A DNA stretch of 64,000 bases from Candidatus Competibacter denitrificans Run_A_D11 (GCF_001051235.1 NZ_CBTJ020000111.1:1-64000), one strand, 5' to 3'. Positions 17,490 to 26,958 are shown, counted from the first letter of the stretch. Translations and numbers: made by a program. Notes: generated by a model not told the origin, from the letters alone.

Positions 17490-18038
17490 TCATGGCTTAC
17501 GTTGCCCAAAGTAAAAACCGATATACCAGAAGAGAAGGGAGGTAGCTGCTCCTCCGCAGAGCATTCCAAGCAATTCATCAGAGTTTCGGACTATCCCTGG
17601 AAAGTCACCATGTAAACCAATATATCCTAAGAATAGCCCTGCCAGAGTTAACCCCCAAGTGGTTGCTAAGCGCAAGGGTGACTTTCTAATAAAGGTAACG
17701 AGAGCTATCGCGCTCGCTGGAGGAATAAGCAATAAGAAGAAGGGTTCTCGATGAGATGAGTCTGAACCATGTGCTAATCCAGTCGCATACAAAGTTACCA
17801 TGATGGCAATTACGCCAAACAGGGGCCAAGGTCTGTGATTCGCGCCAATTTTCTCCGCAAAAAATATGATTATCGCGCCTGGCGTAGCAATAATGAAAGC
17901 AGCAATGAAGGTGGTTAAAAATCCTAGATGCAACGGCCCATTGAAACTCGCTATTGCTGAGGGCGATAAGCACTGAAGACCTATGCCAAAGATCCAATAT
18001 GGTAGACGCATTAATCTTGGTACTGGTTGATGCATCAT
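17490..18038 (-). CDS. Hypothetical multi-pass membrane protein
   Basis: The 182-aa product has about five or six hydrophobic helices and short loops, with no motif I recognise. It lies alone on the minus strand in the accessory patch, between the attC-like/structured DNA and the ADP-ribosylation/crystallin-J1-like gene. A gene next to attC-like DNA may be a mobile cassette, but the site here is degenerate. A small integral inner-membrane protein of unknown role is the most that can be said. Confidence 0.55.
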   Translation of the reverse strand: MMHQPVPRLMRLPYWIFGIGLQCLSPSAIASFNGPLHLGFLTTFIAAFIIATPGAIIIFFAEKIGANHRPWPLFGVIAIMVTLYATGLAHGSDSSHREPFFLLLIPPASAIALVTFIRKSPLRLATTWGLTLAGLFLGYIGLHGDFPGIVRNSDELLGMLCGGAATSLLFWYIGFYFGQRKP

Positions 18039-18102
18039 CCAGATCTCCGATATTGGCTAACCCATGATGAGCTATAAAGTAGGGCTGGCATGAATAATAG
18101 AC

Positions 18103-18456
18103 TCAACCCTGAAACTCCCGCACCACCTCAATTAACCCCACCAGATTGTTATTCAGTTCTTCAAGTTGCTCGGCGGGAATCCACCGTTCGGTGTGATGTG
18201 CGCCACCGACTTTCTGGATCGGATACTGCGCCATAAACGCCGCTTTTACCCGAAACTGGGTAACGGCTCCAAAACCGCTCTGCTTCACATTCCATTGTTC
18301 CGCGATTTCAGAGGCATAGCGCTCATTGGTAACCGGATAGAAGATCGGCTGCTCCGGCAGCCGTGGCGGCCAGCGGCTGAAGCCGTTCTGCCGGAGCAAC
18401 GCTAACTCTCTGGGGCCAACCGGCCGGAACAAGGTCACCGTTTCTGCTTGTTTCAT
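18103..18456 (-). CDS. Conserved hypothetical protein (annotated elsewhere as ADP-ribosylation/crystallin J1)
   Basis: This 117-aa cytoplasmic protein has the pattern LFRPVGPRELALL, then PPRLPEQPIFYPV, then GGAHHTERWIPAEQLEELN. I recall the same pattern from a widespread family carried in databases under the name ADP-ribosylation/crystallin J1. That name is not based on a shown activity; the length is far below true ADP-ribosylglycohydrolases. The ATG at 18456 (MKQAETVTLF) is preferred over one nine codons upstream. It is divergent from serC, with about 100 bp between the starts that must hold both promoters. Confidence 0.7.
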   Translation of the reverse strand: MKQAETVTLFRPVGPRELALLRQNGFSRWPPRLPEQPIFYPVTNERYASEIAEQWNVKQSGFGAVTQFRVKAAFMAQYPIQKVGGAHHTERWIPAEQLEELNNNLVGLIEVVREFQG

Positions 18457-18556
18457 GGCGCTATTTCGTCCGTGGGGCAACACTGCGCATTATCAGAAAC
18501 CGAACATTTCTGCTACCATGCGCGGCATTTCAGTACAGTCATAAAGGATGTTTACG

Positions 18557-19636
18557 ATGTCACGCCCCTATAACTTTAGCGCGGGTCCGGCGATGTTGCC
18601 GGAAGCAGTTCTGGAACAGGCCAAGGCCGAGATGCTCGACTGGCATGGCTCCGGCATGTCAGTGATGGAAATGAGCCATCGCGGCAAGGAATACATCTCG
18701 ATTGCCGAACAGGCCGAAGCCGATCTGCGCGAACTGCTCGCCATTCCGGCCAATTACAAAGTGCTGTTTTTGCAAGGCGGTGCGTCCAGCCAGTTTGCGA
18801 TGGTGCCGATGAATCTGCTGCGCGGCAAGACCAGGGCCGATTACCTCAACACCGGGCAGTGGTCGAAAAAAGCCATTTCCGAAGCCAAGAAATACTGCCA
18901 GGTCAACGTGGTAGCCAGTTCCGAGTCGGCGAATTTCTCGACCGTTCCAGCGCGCGACACCTGGAAATGCGATCCAGAGGCTGCCTATTTGCACTACACG
19001 CCCAACGAGACCATCGGCGGCGTCGAGCTGCACACCATCCCGGACGTGAGCGTACCGCTGGCGGCGGATTTTTCCTCGACCCTGTTATCGCGGCCGCTGG
19101 ATGTGAGCAAGTTCGGCGTGATCTACGCTGGTGCACAAAAGAATATCGGCCCCGCCGGACTGACTATTGTCATTATCCGCGAAGATCTAATGGGTCAGAC
19201 TGTGGCCGGGACGCCGACCATGCTCGACTACGCGACGATGGCGAAAGAAAGCTCAATGTACAACACGCCGCCGACTTATGCCTGGTACATCGCCGGGCTG
19301 GTATTCCAGTGGTTGAAGGCCCAAGGCGGGTTGAAAGCGATGGGCGAGCGCAATAAAGCCAAAGCGGACTTGTTGTACAAGGCCATTGACGAATCCGGCT
19401 TTTACAAAAATCCGGTCGATCCGGCCTATCGCTCGTGGATGAACGTGCCGTTCATTCTGCCCGATGAAGCCTTGGATAAGCCCTTTTTGGCCGAAGCCAA
19501 AGCCGCTGGGCTGTTGACGCTCGCCGGGCATCGCTCGGTCGGCGGGATGCGCGCCAGCATTTACAACGCGGTGCCGCTGGAAGGCGTTAAAGCGCTGGTC
19601 GATTTCATGGCCGATTTCCAGAAGCGGCGCGGCTAA
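18557..19636 (+). CDS. serC: Phosphoserine aminotransferase SerC
   Basis: The 359-aa PLP enzyme converts 3-phosphohydroxypyruvate to phosphoserine in serine synthesis, and the matching vitamin B6 intermediate. It begins with RPYNFSAGPAMLPEAV, the family's N-terminal block. The PLP lysine lies in YAGAQKNIGPAGLT (about Lys195). The ATG at 18557 is used, since AAGGA at 18544-18548 is correctly spaced; another ATG at 18548 overlaps that site. A terminator follows, then serA, the enzyme of the preceding pathway step. Confidence 0.96.
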   Translation: MSRPYNFSAGPAMLPEAVLEQAKAEMLDWHGSGMSVMEMSHRGKEYISIAEQAEADLRELLAIPANYKVLFLQGGASSQFAMVPMNLLRGKTRADYLNTGQWSKKAISEAKKYCQVNVVASSESANFSTVPARDTWKCDPEAAYLHYTPNETIGGVELHTIPDVSVPLAADFSSTLLSRPLDVSKFGVIYAGAQKNIGPAGLTIVIIREDLMGQTVAGTPTMLDYATMAKESSMYNTPPTYAWYIAGLVFQWLKAQGGLKAMGERNKAKADLLYKAIDESGFYKNPVDPAYRSWMNVPFILPDEALDKPFLAEAKAAGLLTLAGHRSVGGMRASIYNAVPLEGVKALVDFMADFQKRRG

Positions 19637-19657
19637 ACGATTCCCCCACCTAAACAA

Positions 19658-19691
19658 CCCCGGCTGCCTGGCAGTCGGGGCTTTCTTTTTT
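19658..19691 (+). terminator. Rho-independent terminator between serC and serA
   Basis: Arms CCCCGGCTGCC (19658-19668) and GGCAGTCGGGG (19670-19680) pair with a single G-T wobble, and the hairpin is followed by CTTTCTTTTTT. The serA start is 23 bp after the T-run, so serA either has its own promoter overlapping this region or receives only read-through. Confidence 0.85.
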
Positions 19692-19713
19692 GGAAATGAC
19701 GGATTGAACCCCG

Positions 19714-20883
19714 ATGGCTAAATACAAAATCCTCACTCTCAATAACATCAGCGTGTGTGGTCTGGAGCGCCTGCCCCGCGACCGCTATGAAATCGCCTCG
19801 GAAATCCAGCATCCTGATGCGGTGCTGCTGCGCTCCTTTGCCATGCACGACTGGCCGGTGCCTGGGACATTGAAAGCGGTGGGTCGCGCCGGCGCGGGCG
19901 TCAACAACATCCCGGTGCCGCAGATGACCGCCAAGGGCATTTGCGTGTTCAACGCGCCCGGTGCGAATGCCAATGCCGTGAAAGAACTGGTCATTGCCGG
20001 AATGTTGCTGGCGGCGCGCAATATCTGTCCAGCCTGGGACTACACCCGCAAGTTGCAAGGCACCGACGCCGAACTGTCGAAACAGGTCGAAGCCGGTAAG
20101 AAAAATTTCGTCGGCATCGAACTGCCCGGCCGCACCCTGGGCGTGATCGGGCTGGGCGCGATTGGCGTGAAAGTCGCCAACGCCGCCCGCGCGCTGGGAA
20201 TGCGGGTGATCGGTTACGATCCGCACATCACCGTCAGCAATGCCTGGCAGTTGTCTTCGCAAGTCGAGCAGGCAACCAGCGTCAACGAGATTGCCGCGCA
20301 AGCCGATTTCATGACCCTGCATGTGCCGCTGAATGACGCCACCCGCCAGATTATCAACGCTGCGCTACTAAAAAATGCCAAACCTGGTCTGATTTTGCTC
20401 AACTTCTCGCGCGAAGGCGTGGTGGACGAGGAAGCGCTGTTTGCAGCGCTGGAAGCAGGTAAGCTGAAATCTTACGTCTGCGATTTTCCGACCAATCGGC
20501 TGAAGGATCATCCGCGCGTGATCATGTTGCCGCATCTGGGCGCATCGACCGGCGAGGCCGAGGACAACTGCGCGATCATGGTGGCCGATCAGGTGCGTGA
20601 TTATCTGGAAAGCGGCACGGTGCACAATTCGGTAAATTTCCCGGAAGTCGTGATGCCGCGCAACGGCGGCCCGCGCCTGGTTATCGTCAACGCCAACGTC
20701 CCGCACATGATCGAGCGGATTTCCAAGGCAATTTCAGGGGCGGGGGTCAATATTCAGGATATGCTCAACAAGTCACGCGGTGACATCGCCTGCACCCTGG
20801 TAGACACCGCCGCCGCCGTGCCGGATGCGGCCGTGGCGCAAATCGCTGAAACTGAAGGTGTGTTAAGCGTGCGGGTGATCTAA
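19714..20883 (+). CDS. serA: D-3-phosphoglycerate dehydrogenase SerA
   Basis: The 389-aa NAD-dependent enzyme oxidises 3-phosphoglycerate, the first step of serine synthesis. The Rossmann fingerprint is GLGAIGVKVANAARALGM (about 150-167), the substrate Arg and catalytic pair are in NFSREGVVDE and LPHLGAST, and a short ACT-like domain (LVIVNANVPHMIERISKAIS...) forms the last 75 residues. This is the compact form that has one ACT domain and lacks the intervening domain of long SerA. Feedback by serine through the ACT domain is possible. It is paired with serC upstream. Confidence 0.94.
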   Translation: MAKYKILTLNNISVCGLERLPRDRYEIASEIQHPDAVLLRSFAMHDWPVPGTLKAVGRAGAGVNNIPVPQMTAKGICVFNAPGANANAVKELVIAGMLLAARNICPAWDYTRKLQGTDAELSKQVEAGKKNFVGIELPGRTLGVIGLGAIGVKVANAARALGMRVIGYDPHITVSNAWQLSSQVEQATSVNEIAAQADFMTLHVPLNDATRQIINAALLKNAKPGLILLNFSREGVVDEEALFAALEAGKLKSYVCDFPTNRLKDHPRVIMLPHLGASTGEAEDNCAIMVADQVRDYLESGTVHNSVNFPEVVMPRNGGPRLVIVNANVPHMIERISKAISGAGVNIQDMLNKSRGDIACTLVDTAAAVPDAAVAQIAETEGVLSVRVI

Positions 20884-21102
20884 CCAGCCGACGGTTTGTT
20901 CACCAGCAACGCTGCAAGAAGCCCACACAAAAATGCTCTCGCCGCTTTCCAAAAACGACGAGAGCGCAACACCAGTTGCAGTTCCAGATGCAGCACTTGC
21001 TCGACGTTTTGTGATTGGTGAGTGGTGGCGATCAGACCGGCGATTTCACCTAGTTTTAGAGCCTAACCCTTCCGGCTGCCCTATTTCCCTGGCTTCGGCC
21101 GA

Positions 21103-22008
21103 TTAGTCCTCATCCAGCGCCTTGAAGCGTTGCGCCAGATCGTCGATCAGGGCGCGCACTGCCGGTAACAAGCCACGCCGTGAGGGATAGACCGCATGGA
21201 TGATCTCCCGCCGGGGTGCCCAATCCGGCAGGAGTTGAACCAGCGTCCCTTGCGCCAGTTCGCTACGCACCAGCATGGTCGGCAGTTGCGCCAGACCCAC
21301 CCCGGCCAGTGCGGCCGCCCGCAGGGCCACCATGTCGCCAGTGATCAAACGCGGCGTGTGATACAGCGTCGCCTGTGCCCCATTCGGCCCGAACAGGGTC
21401 CACTGATAATGCTGCTGCGGCGCGCTGTGGGCCAGGCTCGGCCATTGCGCCAGATCGGCCGGACTGTGCGGATGGCCCAAACGACCTACCAGCGCCGGAC
21501 TGGCGACCAGTGCTTGACTGCGATCCGCCAGCACCCGCAACACCAGTTCGCTGTCGTCCAGTGGCGGCGGGCGGACCCGTAACGCCAGATCGATGCCCTC
21601 GCCAATCGGATCGACCCGCCGGTTAGTAGCATCCAGATACAAAGTGACGCGCGGGTGAGCGGCCAGAAACTCCGCCAGCATCGCGCTGACGTGGGCGTGC
21701 AACAGCGCCACCGGACAGGTCAGCCGCACGCTGCCACACGGTTCGGCGTGGGTGACGGCAATGGCTGTTTCCGCCGCTTCCGCTTCCACCAGCATCGCCT
21801 TGCAGTGCTCGTAGTAGGTCTGGCCGATCTCGCTCACGACAAAACGCCGGGTCGAACGCTGGATCAGCCGCACGCCGAGCCGTTCTTCCAATAGCGCAAT
21901 CCGGCGGCTGAGTTTGGATTTTGGAATGCCGAGCGCGCGGCCCGCTGGGGCGAGACCGCCGTAATCGACCACCTGCACGTAGTAATAGAGATCGTTCAAA
22001 TCCTGCAT
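21103..22008 (-). CDS. LysR-family transcriptional regulator divergent from a pirin gene
   Basis: The 301-aa protein has an N-terminal winged helix-turn-helix (about 1-60, with GGLAPAGRALGIPKSKLSRR) and a C-terminal substrate-binding-like domain. It belongs to the group whose members often sit divergently beside pirin or quinone-related genes, as YhaJ does beside YhaK in E. coli. The intergenic space with the pirin gene (22009-22168) holds an inverted repeat at 22056-22071 that is a plausible operator. The inducer is unknown; the link to the pirin gene is inferred from the arrangement. Confidence 0.88.
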   Translation of the reverse strand: MQDLNDLYYYVQVVDYGGLAPAGRALGIPKSKLSRRIALLEERLGVRLIQRSTRRFVVSEIGQTYYEHCKAMLVEAEAAETAIAVTHAEPCGSVRLTCPVALLHAHVSAMLAEFLAAHPRVTLYLDATNRRVDPIGEGIDLALRVRPPPLDDSELVLRVLADRSQALVASPALVGRLGHPHSPADLAQWPSLAHSAPQQHYQWTLFGPNGAQATLYHTPRLITGDMVALRAAALAGVGLAQLPTMLVRSELAQGTLVQLLPDWAPRREIIHAVYPSRRGLLPAVRALIDDLAQRFKALDED

Positions 22009-22055
22009 AGCCGGTCTCCGCGTTGTTGCGCTGAAGTCTGCTAAGGTGAATGATC

Positions 22056-22071
22056 GTTCTCATGATAGAAC
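22056..22071. promoter_or_regulatory. Inverted repeat, candidate LysR operator
   Basis: GTTCT-CATGAT-AGAAC is a perfect 5-bp inverted repeat around a 6-bp centre. It lies between the divergent LysR and pirin starts, about 50 bp from the regulator start. Position and symmetry fit a LysR-type site, though it does not show the classical T-N11-A form exactly. Confidence 0.4.
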
Positions 22072-22168
22072 ACTGAAGGCTAAATTTGCCGTCTACTGGA
22101 TCGATTGTCCTGTTGATAAACTGCTTACCATCCAGTCCAGAGTGACTTAACCATCTTGGGAGAACGTG

Positions 22169-23038
22169 ATGAAGCCAGTGAGCGGTATCTACAGCGCGCC
22201 GCGCCCGCATTGGGTCGGCGATGGTTTTCCGGTGCATTCCATGTTCGATTACAGCGGTCTCGGCAAATTGCTCAGCCCGTTTTTATTGCTGGACTACGCC
22301 GCGCCAACCCGGTTCGAGCCGAATACTGGTGCGCCGCGCGGTGTGGGCGAGCACCCGCATCGCGGTTTTGAGACCGTCACCATTGTTTACGATGGTGAAG
22401 TGGAGCACCGCGATTCCACCGGCCAGGGCGGCGTGATCGGCCCCGGCGATGTGCAATGGATGACGGCGGCGGGCGGTATTCTGCATCAGGAATTTCATTC
22501 CGCAGCGTATTCGCGGGCGGGTGGGCCGTTCGAGATGGTGCAGTTATGGGTCAACTTGCCCGCCAAGGATAAGATGAGCGCGCCCGGCTATCAGGCGATC
22601 ATGAATGCGGACATTCCGGCGGTGGCGCTGGCAGATGGCGCGGGCACAGTGCGGGTCATCGCCGGTCAGTACGCTGGCCACACCGGCCCGGCGCACACCT
22701 TCACGCCGATGCAAGTGTGGGATGTCCGACTGAATGCGGGCAAGGGCACTGCGTTCGAGCTGCCCGACGGTTGGACCACGGCGCTGGTGGTGCTGCGCGG
22801 CAACGTGCGCGTGAATGGCGATACAGCAGCGCGTGAGGCGCAACTGGTGGTGCTGGAGCGAGCGGGCGCTGCGGTGCTGGTCGAGGCCGACACCGACGCC
22901 AAGCTGTTATTGCTGGCGGGTGAGCCGATTGCTGAACCCATCGTCGGCTACGGCCCGTTCGTGATGAACAGCCAGGCGGAGATTTCGCAGGCAATGCAGG
23001 ATTTCCGCAGCGGCCGCTTCGGGCGGATTGCTCGGTAG
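22169..23038 (+). CDS. Pirin family protein
   Basis: The 289-aa bicupin has the pirin metal-binding signature: GEHPHRGFETVTIVYDGEVEH with the histidines and glutamate, and then GGILHQEF. Pirins bind iron; some, such as E. coli YhaK/YhhW homologues, have quercetinase activity or respond to oxidation. It should be cytoplasmic. The ATG at 22169 has GGGAGA five bases upstream; the GTG three bases earlier is too close to that site. A divergent LysR gene likely controls it. A second, different pirin gene lies 2.5 kb downstream. Confidence 0.92.
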   Translation: MKPVSGIYSAPRPHWVGDGFPVHSMFDYSGLGKLLSPFLLLDYAAPTRFEPNTGAPRGVGEHPHRGFETVTIVYDGEVEHRDSTGQGGVIGPGDVQWMTAAGGILHQEFHSAAYSRAGGPFEMVQLWVNLPAKDKMSAPGYQAIMNADIPAVALADGAGTVRVIAGQYAGHTGPAHTFTPMQVWDVRLNAGKGTAFELPDGWTTALVVLRGNVRVNGDTAAREAQLVVLERAGAAVLVEADTDAKLLLLAGEPIAEPIVGYGPFVMNSQAEISQAMQDFRSGRFGRIAR

Positions 23039-23074
23039 TGTTCAGGCGGTCGGTTGACTGGCTTGCAAACCCCG

Positions 23075-24811
23075 TCAGTAGCCGACCGCCAGTCCACCCG
23101 GTCGGCGCGTATCGGAAAAGCCATACAGTCCATCCGGGGTGCGGACGATGCTTTGGGTATCGCCCATCGCGTCTTTCACCACCACCTTATGGCCCCACGT
23201 CCGCAGCAATTGCACCGTGTCCGGGCTGAAGCCTTCCTCAAGCCGTAATTCGTCCGGTAGCCATTGGTGATGCAGGCGGGGGGAAAGCGTGGCCTCGGCA
23301 ATGTTCATCTGATGATCGATGACGTTCGACACCGTTTGCAGCACGGTGGTAATGATGCGACTGCCGCCCGGACTGCCAGTAACCAGCACCGGTTGCCCGT
23401 CTTTGAGGACGATGGTCGGACTCATCGAACTGAGTGGACGCTTGCCCGGCCCCACGGCATTAGCATCGCCGCCGATCAGGCCGTAGGCGTTGGGCGTACC
23501 CGGTTTGGCGGCGAAATCATCCATCTCGTTATTCAACAGAATGCCCGTACCCGCTGCGACGATGCCGGAACCGTAGCCGAAATTCAGCGTGTAGGTTACG
23601 GCCACCGCGTTACCATCGCGGTCGATCACCGAATAATGAGTGGTTTGGTCGCTTTCGTGGCGTTGCGGCTGACCGGGCTTAATCTCGGCGGCCGGTCGGG
23701 CGCGGTTCAAATCGATACGCGCCACCAGTTCCCTGGCATAGGCTTTAGCGGTCAAACCGGCGACCGGCACTTTAACGAAATCAGGATCGCCCAGATATTC
23801 ACTGCGGTCGGCGTAGGCCAGTTTCATCGCTTCGGCCAGGCGGTGGACGGTAGCGGCACTGTTGGCCCCCAACTCGGCCAGCGGCCAGCTTTCCAGCATG
23901 TTGAGCAATTGTACCAGATGGACACCGCCGGAACTGGGCGGCGGCATGGAGACAATATCGTAGCCTCGATAGTTACCCCGTACCGGTTCGCGTATCACGG
24001 CCCGATAATTTTTCAGATCATCTAAGGTGATCAGGCCGTTATGCGCTTTCATATCGGCCACTAGCCGCTGGGCAATGTCGCCCTGGTAAAATGCGGGCGG
24101 GCCTTGTTCGGCGATCAGTTTGAGGGTGGCCGCCAGGTCAGTTTGGATGAGCGTTTCACCGACCGGGTAAGCGGCGCCATCGGCCTTGAAGAAGATGCGC
24201 ATACTGGCGGGCCAGGGGGCCATTTGCTTACGGGCTTCCTGGAGGGATTGCGCCAATTCCGGGCTGACGATCAGGCCCTGTTCCGCCAGTCGGATGGCGG
24301 GCATTAGCAGATTCGGCCAGGGCAAACGACCGTAGCGGCCGTGGGCGATAGCCAGTCCGGCGACCGTGCCCGGCACTCCAGCCGCCTGGTGACTATGGCG
24401 GATGCGGCTTTCATCGACCTCGCCTTTGTCGTTCAGATAAAAGTTTCGGCTGATAGCGGCAGGGGCCATTTCCCGGAAATCGATGGCTGCCGTGCGTTTT
24501 TCGATGTTGTCGTAAACCAGCATAAAGCCACCGCCGCCTAAATTACCGGCCTGCGGCAGCGTGACCGCCAGGGCAAAGCCGACCGCGACCGCCGCATCCA
24601 CCGCGTTACCCCCCTGTTGCAAAATCATCGCGCCAACCTGACTGGCCAGCGCTTCCTGGCTGACCACCATAGCGTGGCGAGCCATGACCGGATGGATGCG
24701 GTCGAGCAGATTGTGGGCGAGGTCGGCCCAGCCGCTATGGGGCGACAGGGCGCAGAACAGGCTCAACACGCTCAAGACGAGCCAGCGGCGCGATAGCTGA
24801 ATAAAGGGCAT
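23075..24811 (-). CDS. ggt: Gamma-glutamyltransferase (glutathione hydrolase)
   Basis: The 578-aa precursor has a signal peptide (LVLSVLSLFCALSPHSGWA), so it acts in the periplasm, where it cleaves the gamma-glutamyl bond of glutathione and related compounds. It matures by self-cleavage before the catalytic threonine in DQTTHYSVID (about Thr391). The GSPGGSRIITTVLQ block and the GGGG(F)ML oxyanion region are intact. GGAGG six bases ahead fixes the ATG at 24811; the open frame continues to a TTG at 24823. It converges with the pirin gene, 36 bp between stops. Confidence 0.95.
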   Translation of the reverse strand: MPFIQLSRRWLVLSVLSLFCALSPHSGWADLAHNLLDRIHPVMARHAMVVSQEALASQVGAMILQQGGNAVDAAVAVGFALAVTLPQAGNLGGGGFMLVYDNIEKRTAAIDFREMAPAAISRNFYLNDKGEVDESRIRHSHQAAGVPGTVAGLAIAHGRYGRLPWPNLLMPAIRLAEQGLIVSPELAQSLQEARKQMAPWPASMRIFFKADGAAYPVGETLIQTDLAATLKLIAEQGPPAFYQGDIAQRLVADMKAHNGLITLDDLKNYRAVIREPVRGNYRGYDIVSMPPPSSGGVHLVQLLNMLESWPLAELGANSAATVHRLAEAMKLAYADRSEYLGDPDFVKVPVAGLTAKAYARELVARIDLNRARPAAEIKPGQPQRHESDQTTHYSVIDRDGNAVAVTYTLNFGYGSGIVAAGTGILLNNEMDDFAAKPGTPNAYGLIGGDANAVGPGKRPLSSMSPTIVLKDGQPVLVTGSPGGSRIITTVLQTVSNVIDHQMNIAEATLSPRLHHQWLPDELRLEEGFSPDTVQLLRTWGHKVVVKDAMGDTQSIVRTPDGLYGFSDTRRPGGLAVGY

Positions 24812-25068
24812 GTTGACCTCCAACCGAGTAGGGGCGGCGATGTGTACGGCCTACAGGTACTGGCGCGAAATCGCTACCGTCGATGAGCGACGCCTTGTCA
24901 CAGATCTTGTATAGCTCGGTTTTCCCCGCTCAGCAAGGCGGCTATGGATGAGAAGAAATCTACGACGAACCACTGGATTCGCAGTCCAACTAAGCCAGAA
25001 TCAAGGGATACAGGCTCAGCTTGCCCCAATATCCAGACGTATCCACCCCTCATTAAGGAACGCCCACC

Positions 25069-25494
25069 ATGAGTAACCCGACCGTTCGCACCTCGCTGGA
25101 AACTACCGCCCGCTATCGAGTGAATCTGACCGATGGCACCCATCAATGGCAGGCCGACGAGCCGCCCGCGCTGGGTGGCAACGACACCGGCCCCACGCCG
25201 CATCACTTATTGTTGTCGGCGCTCGGTGCGTGTACCTCCATCACCGTGGCGATGTACGCCCAACGCAAGCAACTGAAACTTGAAGGAATCGACGTGGAAT
25301 TGCGTGTGGCGGAAGAAAAATTATCACCGGCACCGGCACGGACGCGCATCACGCGGAACATTCAACTGCAAGGTGATTTAAGCGCTGCCGAACGCCAGCG
25401 ATTGCTGGAAATCGCCAATCTCTGCCCGATTCATAAGATTCTGAGCGGTGAAATCAGCATCGACAGTCAATTGGTCGATGCGCTGTCAGATTGA
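25069..25494 (+). CDS. OsmC/Ohr family thiol peroxidase-like protein
   Basis: The 141-aa protein has the two reactive cysteines of the family, in LSALGACTSITV and LEIANLCPIHKIL, plus the GPTPHHLLLSALG block. Family members reduce organic hydroperoxides with lipoyl or thiol donors. This one is closest in layout to the YhfA/OsmC-like branch; the exact substrate is unknown. It reads on the plus strand 18 bp before a pirin gene, and the two probably form an oxidative-stress operon. It is divergent from ggt. Confidence 0.9.
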   Translation: MSNPTVRTSLETTARYRVNLTDGTHQWQADEPPALGGNDTGPTPHHLLLSALGACTSITVAMYAQRKQLKLEGIDVELRVAEEKLSPAPARTRITRNIQLQGDLSAAERQRLLEIANLCPIHKILSGEISIDSQLVDALSD

Positions 25495-25512
25495 CCAGCG
25501 GGGAGGCTCTTC

Positions 25513-26454
25513 ATGGTTAACGACCTGCATTTTCCCGCGTCCTTTTCGGGCGATGGCGGTTCCGGCGCTGCGGGACGCAACATCCAGCGGATTGCGCCAC
25601 GCACCGCTGAAATCGGCGGCGGTATTACGGTCGCGCGGCTGTTACCGTCGCGGCAGCGGCGCACCATCGGCGCATGGTGTTTTTTGGATCACGCGGGGCC
25701 TGCCATGTTTGCGCCCGGCGGTGGGCTGCGGGTGGGGTCGCATCCCCACACCTGCCTGCAAACCTTTACCTGGATGCTGGAAGGCGAAGTGCTGCATCGG
25801 GATAGCCTGGGTAATGCACAGATGATCCGGCCCGGCCAGGTGAATCTGATGACCGCTGGCCACGGCATCGCTCACACCGAGGAATCGCCTGCGACTGAAA
25901 CGCGTGCCCATGCCGCGCAACTGTGGATTGCGTTGCCTGCTGGCAGTACCGACATCGCTCCGGCGTTCGATCACTACCCGACGTTGCCGCGCTGGCAAGA
26001 AAGCGGCTGTGAGTTCACCCTGTTGGCTGGTACTCACGGTGGACGCACCGCCCCCGCTCGAATCTATTCGCCGCTGATCGGCATGGACTTGTTCGCCGCA
26101 CAAGGCGCTGACTTGATGCTGCCGCTCGATCCGACATTCGAGTACGGCGTATTGCTCTTGGAAGGAACGGCTGAAGTGGAAGGTCTGGCGTTAGCCGCCA
26201 ACGAGCTGGCCTATCTGGCCTCTGGCTACAGCACGTTACAGCTAACGCTCAGCGTTGGGACACGGGCGCTACTGATCGGTGGCCAGCCTTTCGCGGATGA
26301 AATCACCCTGTGGTGGAATTTTGTCGGCCGCGATAAAGCCTACATCACCCAGGCGCAACGCGATTGGGAAGCCCACAGCCCGCGTTTTGGTGAGGTGAGG
26401 GGCTTTGCTGGCCCGCGCCTGGCAGCACCGGAACTACCCTGGACAGCTGATTGA
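25513..26454 (+). CDS. Pirin family protein (second copy, divergent type)
   Basis: The 313-aa bicupin has pirin metal-binding residues in GSHPHTCLQTFTWMLEGEVLHRD and the following AGHGIAHTEES block. It differs strongly from the pirin at 22169-23038, so the two are old paralogues, not a recent duplication. It carries an extra N-terminal 40 residues. The gene lies 18 bp after the OsmC gene and is likely co-expressed with it. It converges with dgkA. Confidence 0.9.
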   Translation: MVNDLHFPASFSGDGGSGAAGRNIQRIAPRTAEIGGGITVARLLPSRQRRTIGAWCFLDHAGPAMFAPGGGLRVGSHPHTCLQTFTWMLEGEVLHRDSLGNAQMIRPGQVNLMTAGHGIAHTEESPATETRAHAAQLWIALPAGSTDIAPAFDHYPTLPRWQESGCEFTLLAGTHGGRTAPARIYSPLIGMDLFAAQGADLMLPLDPTFEYGVLLLEGTAEVEGLALAANELAYLASGYSTLQLTLSVGTRALLIGGQPFADEITLWWNFVGRDKAYITQAQRDWEAHSPRFGEVRGFAGPRLAAPELPWTAD

Positions 26455-26525
26455 TGTGGGTGATTGCAAGCAGATTGATTGAACGGGTCAATCTGCTGGT
26501 GGATTTATGGGCAAACACTGTTGAG

Positions 26526-26927
26526 CTATCCGCGCCAGCGCTGCATCAGTACGCTCAAGAGATCCATGAGATCGCTGGCGACTACAATCACCCAGATGGC
26601 CATGATCACGGCGACAGCAGCAGCGGCAATGTCCTTGACTGCGCGAATCTTCTCGTTCTGATTGGGTTCTACGAAATCGCACAGGGCTTCAATCGCGCTG
26701 TTAAACATCTCTGCCATCAATACCAGGCCCGTCGCCAGCAGCAGCATCTGCACATCAATCCAACGCTGAAAGATGATGGCCAAGACCATGACGATAGCGG
26801 AGACCACCAATTTGTACTCGACGCTGAAATCATACTGAACCGCAAACCGCAGTCCCGACAAGATGACTTTGAGCTTGCGCCAGGGGTTATAGCCTGCTTC
26901 ACCCGTACCCAAAAATTTATTTCGCAT
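26526..26927 (-). CDS. dgkA: Diacylglycerol/undecaprenol kinase family protein
   Basis: The 133-aa inner-membrane protein has three predicted helices and the family's catalytic signature EMFNSAIEALCDF, with the upstream GLRFAVQYDFSVEYK containing the surface helix residues. It phosphorylates diacylglycerol (Gram-negative type) or undecaprenol (Gram-positive type); the sequence alone does not decide which. The ATG at 26927 (MRNKFLGTGEAGYNPW) is preferred over a longer open frame whose extra 31 residues look non-coding. A PAP2 phosphatase, which could perform the reverse lipid dephosphorylation, lies directly upstream on the same strand. Confidence 0.9.
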   Translation of the reverse strand: MRNKFLGTGEAGYNPWRKLKVILSGLRFAVQYDFSVEYKLVVSAIVMVLAIIFQRWIDVQMLLLATGLVLMAEMFNSAIEALCDFVEPNQNEKIRAVKDIAAAAVAVIMAIWVIVVASDLMDLLSVLMQRWRG

Positions 26928-26958
26928 GGTGGTTTCCCGGTAGCTTGCACAAACAGAA

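Noticed and set aside
20935..20965. Inverted repeat GCTCTCG ... CGAGAGC between serA and the LysR gene as a terminator
   Set aside because: The loop is 17 nt with no T-run on either strand; it could be chance.
24898..25206. 102-codon minus-strand frame opposite the OsmC gene
   Set aside because: It is the shadow of a conserved gene and has no recognisable domain.
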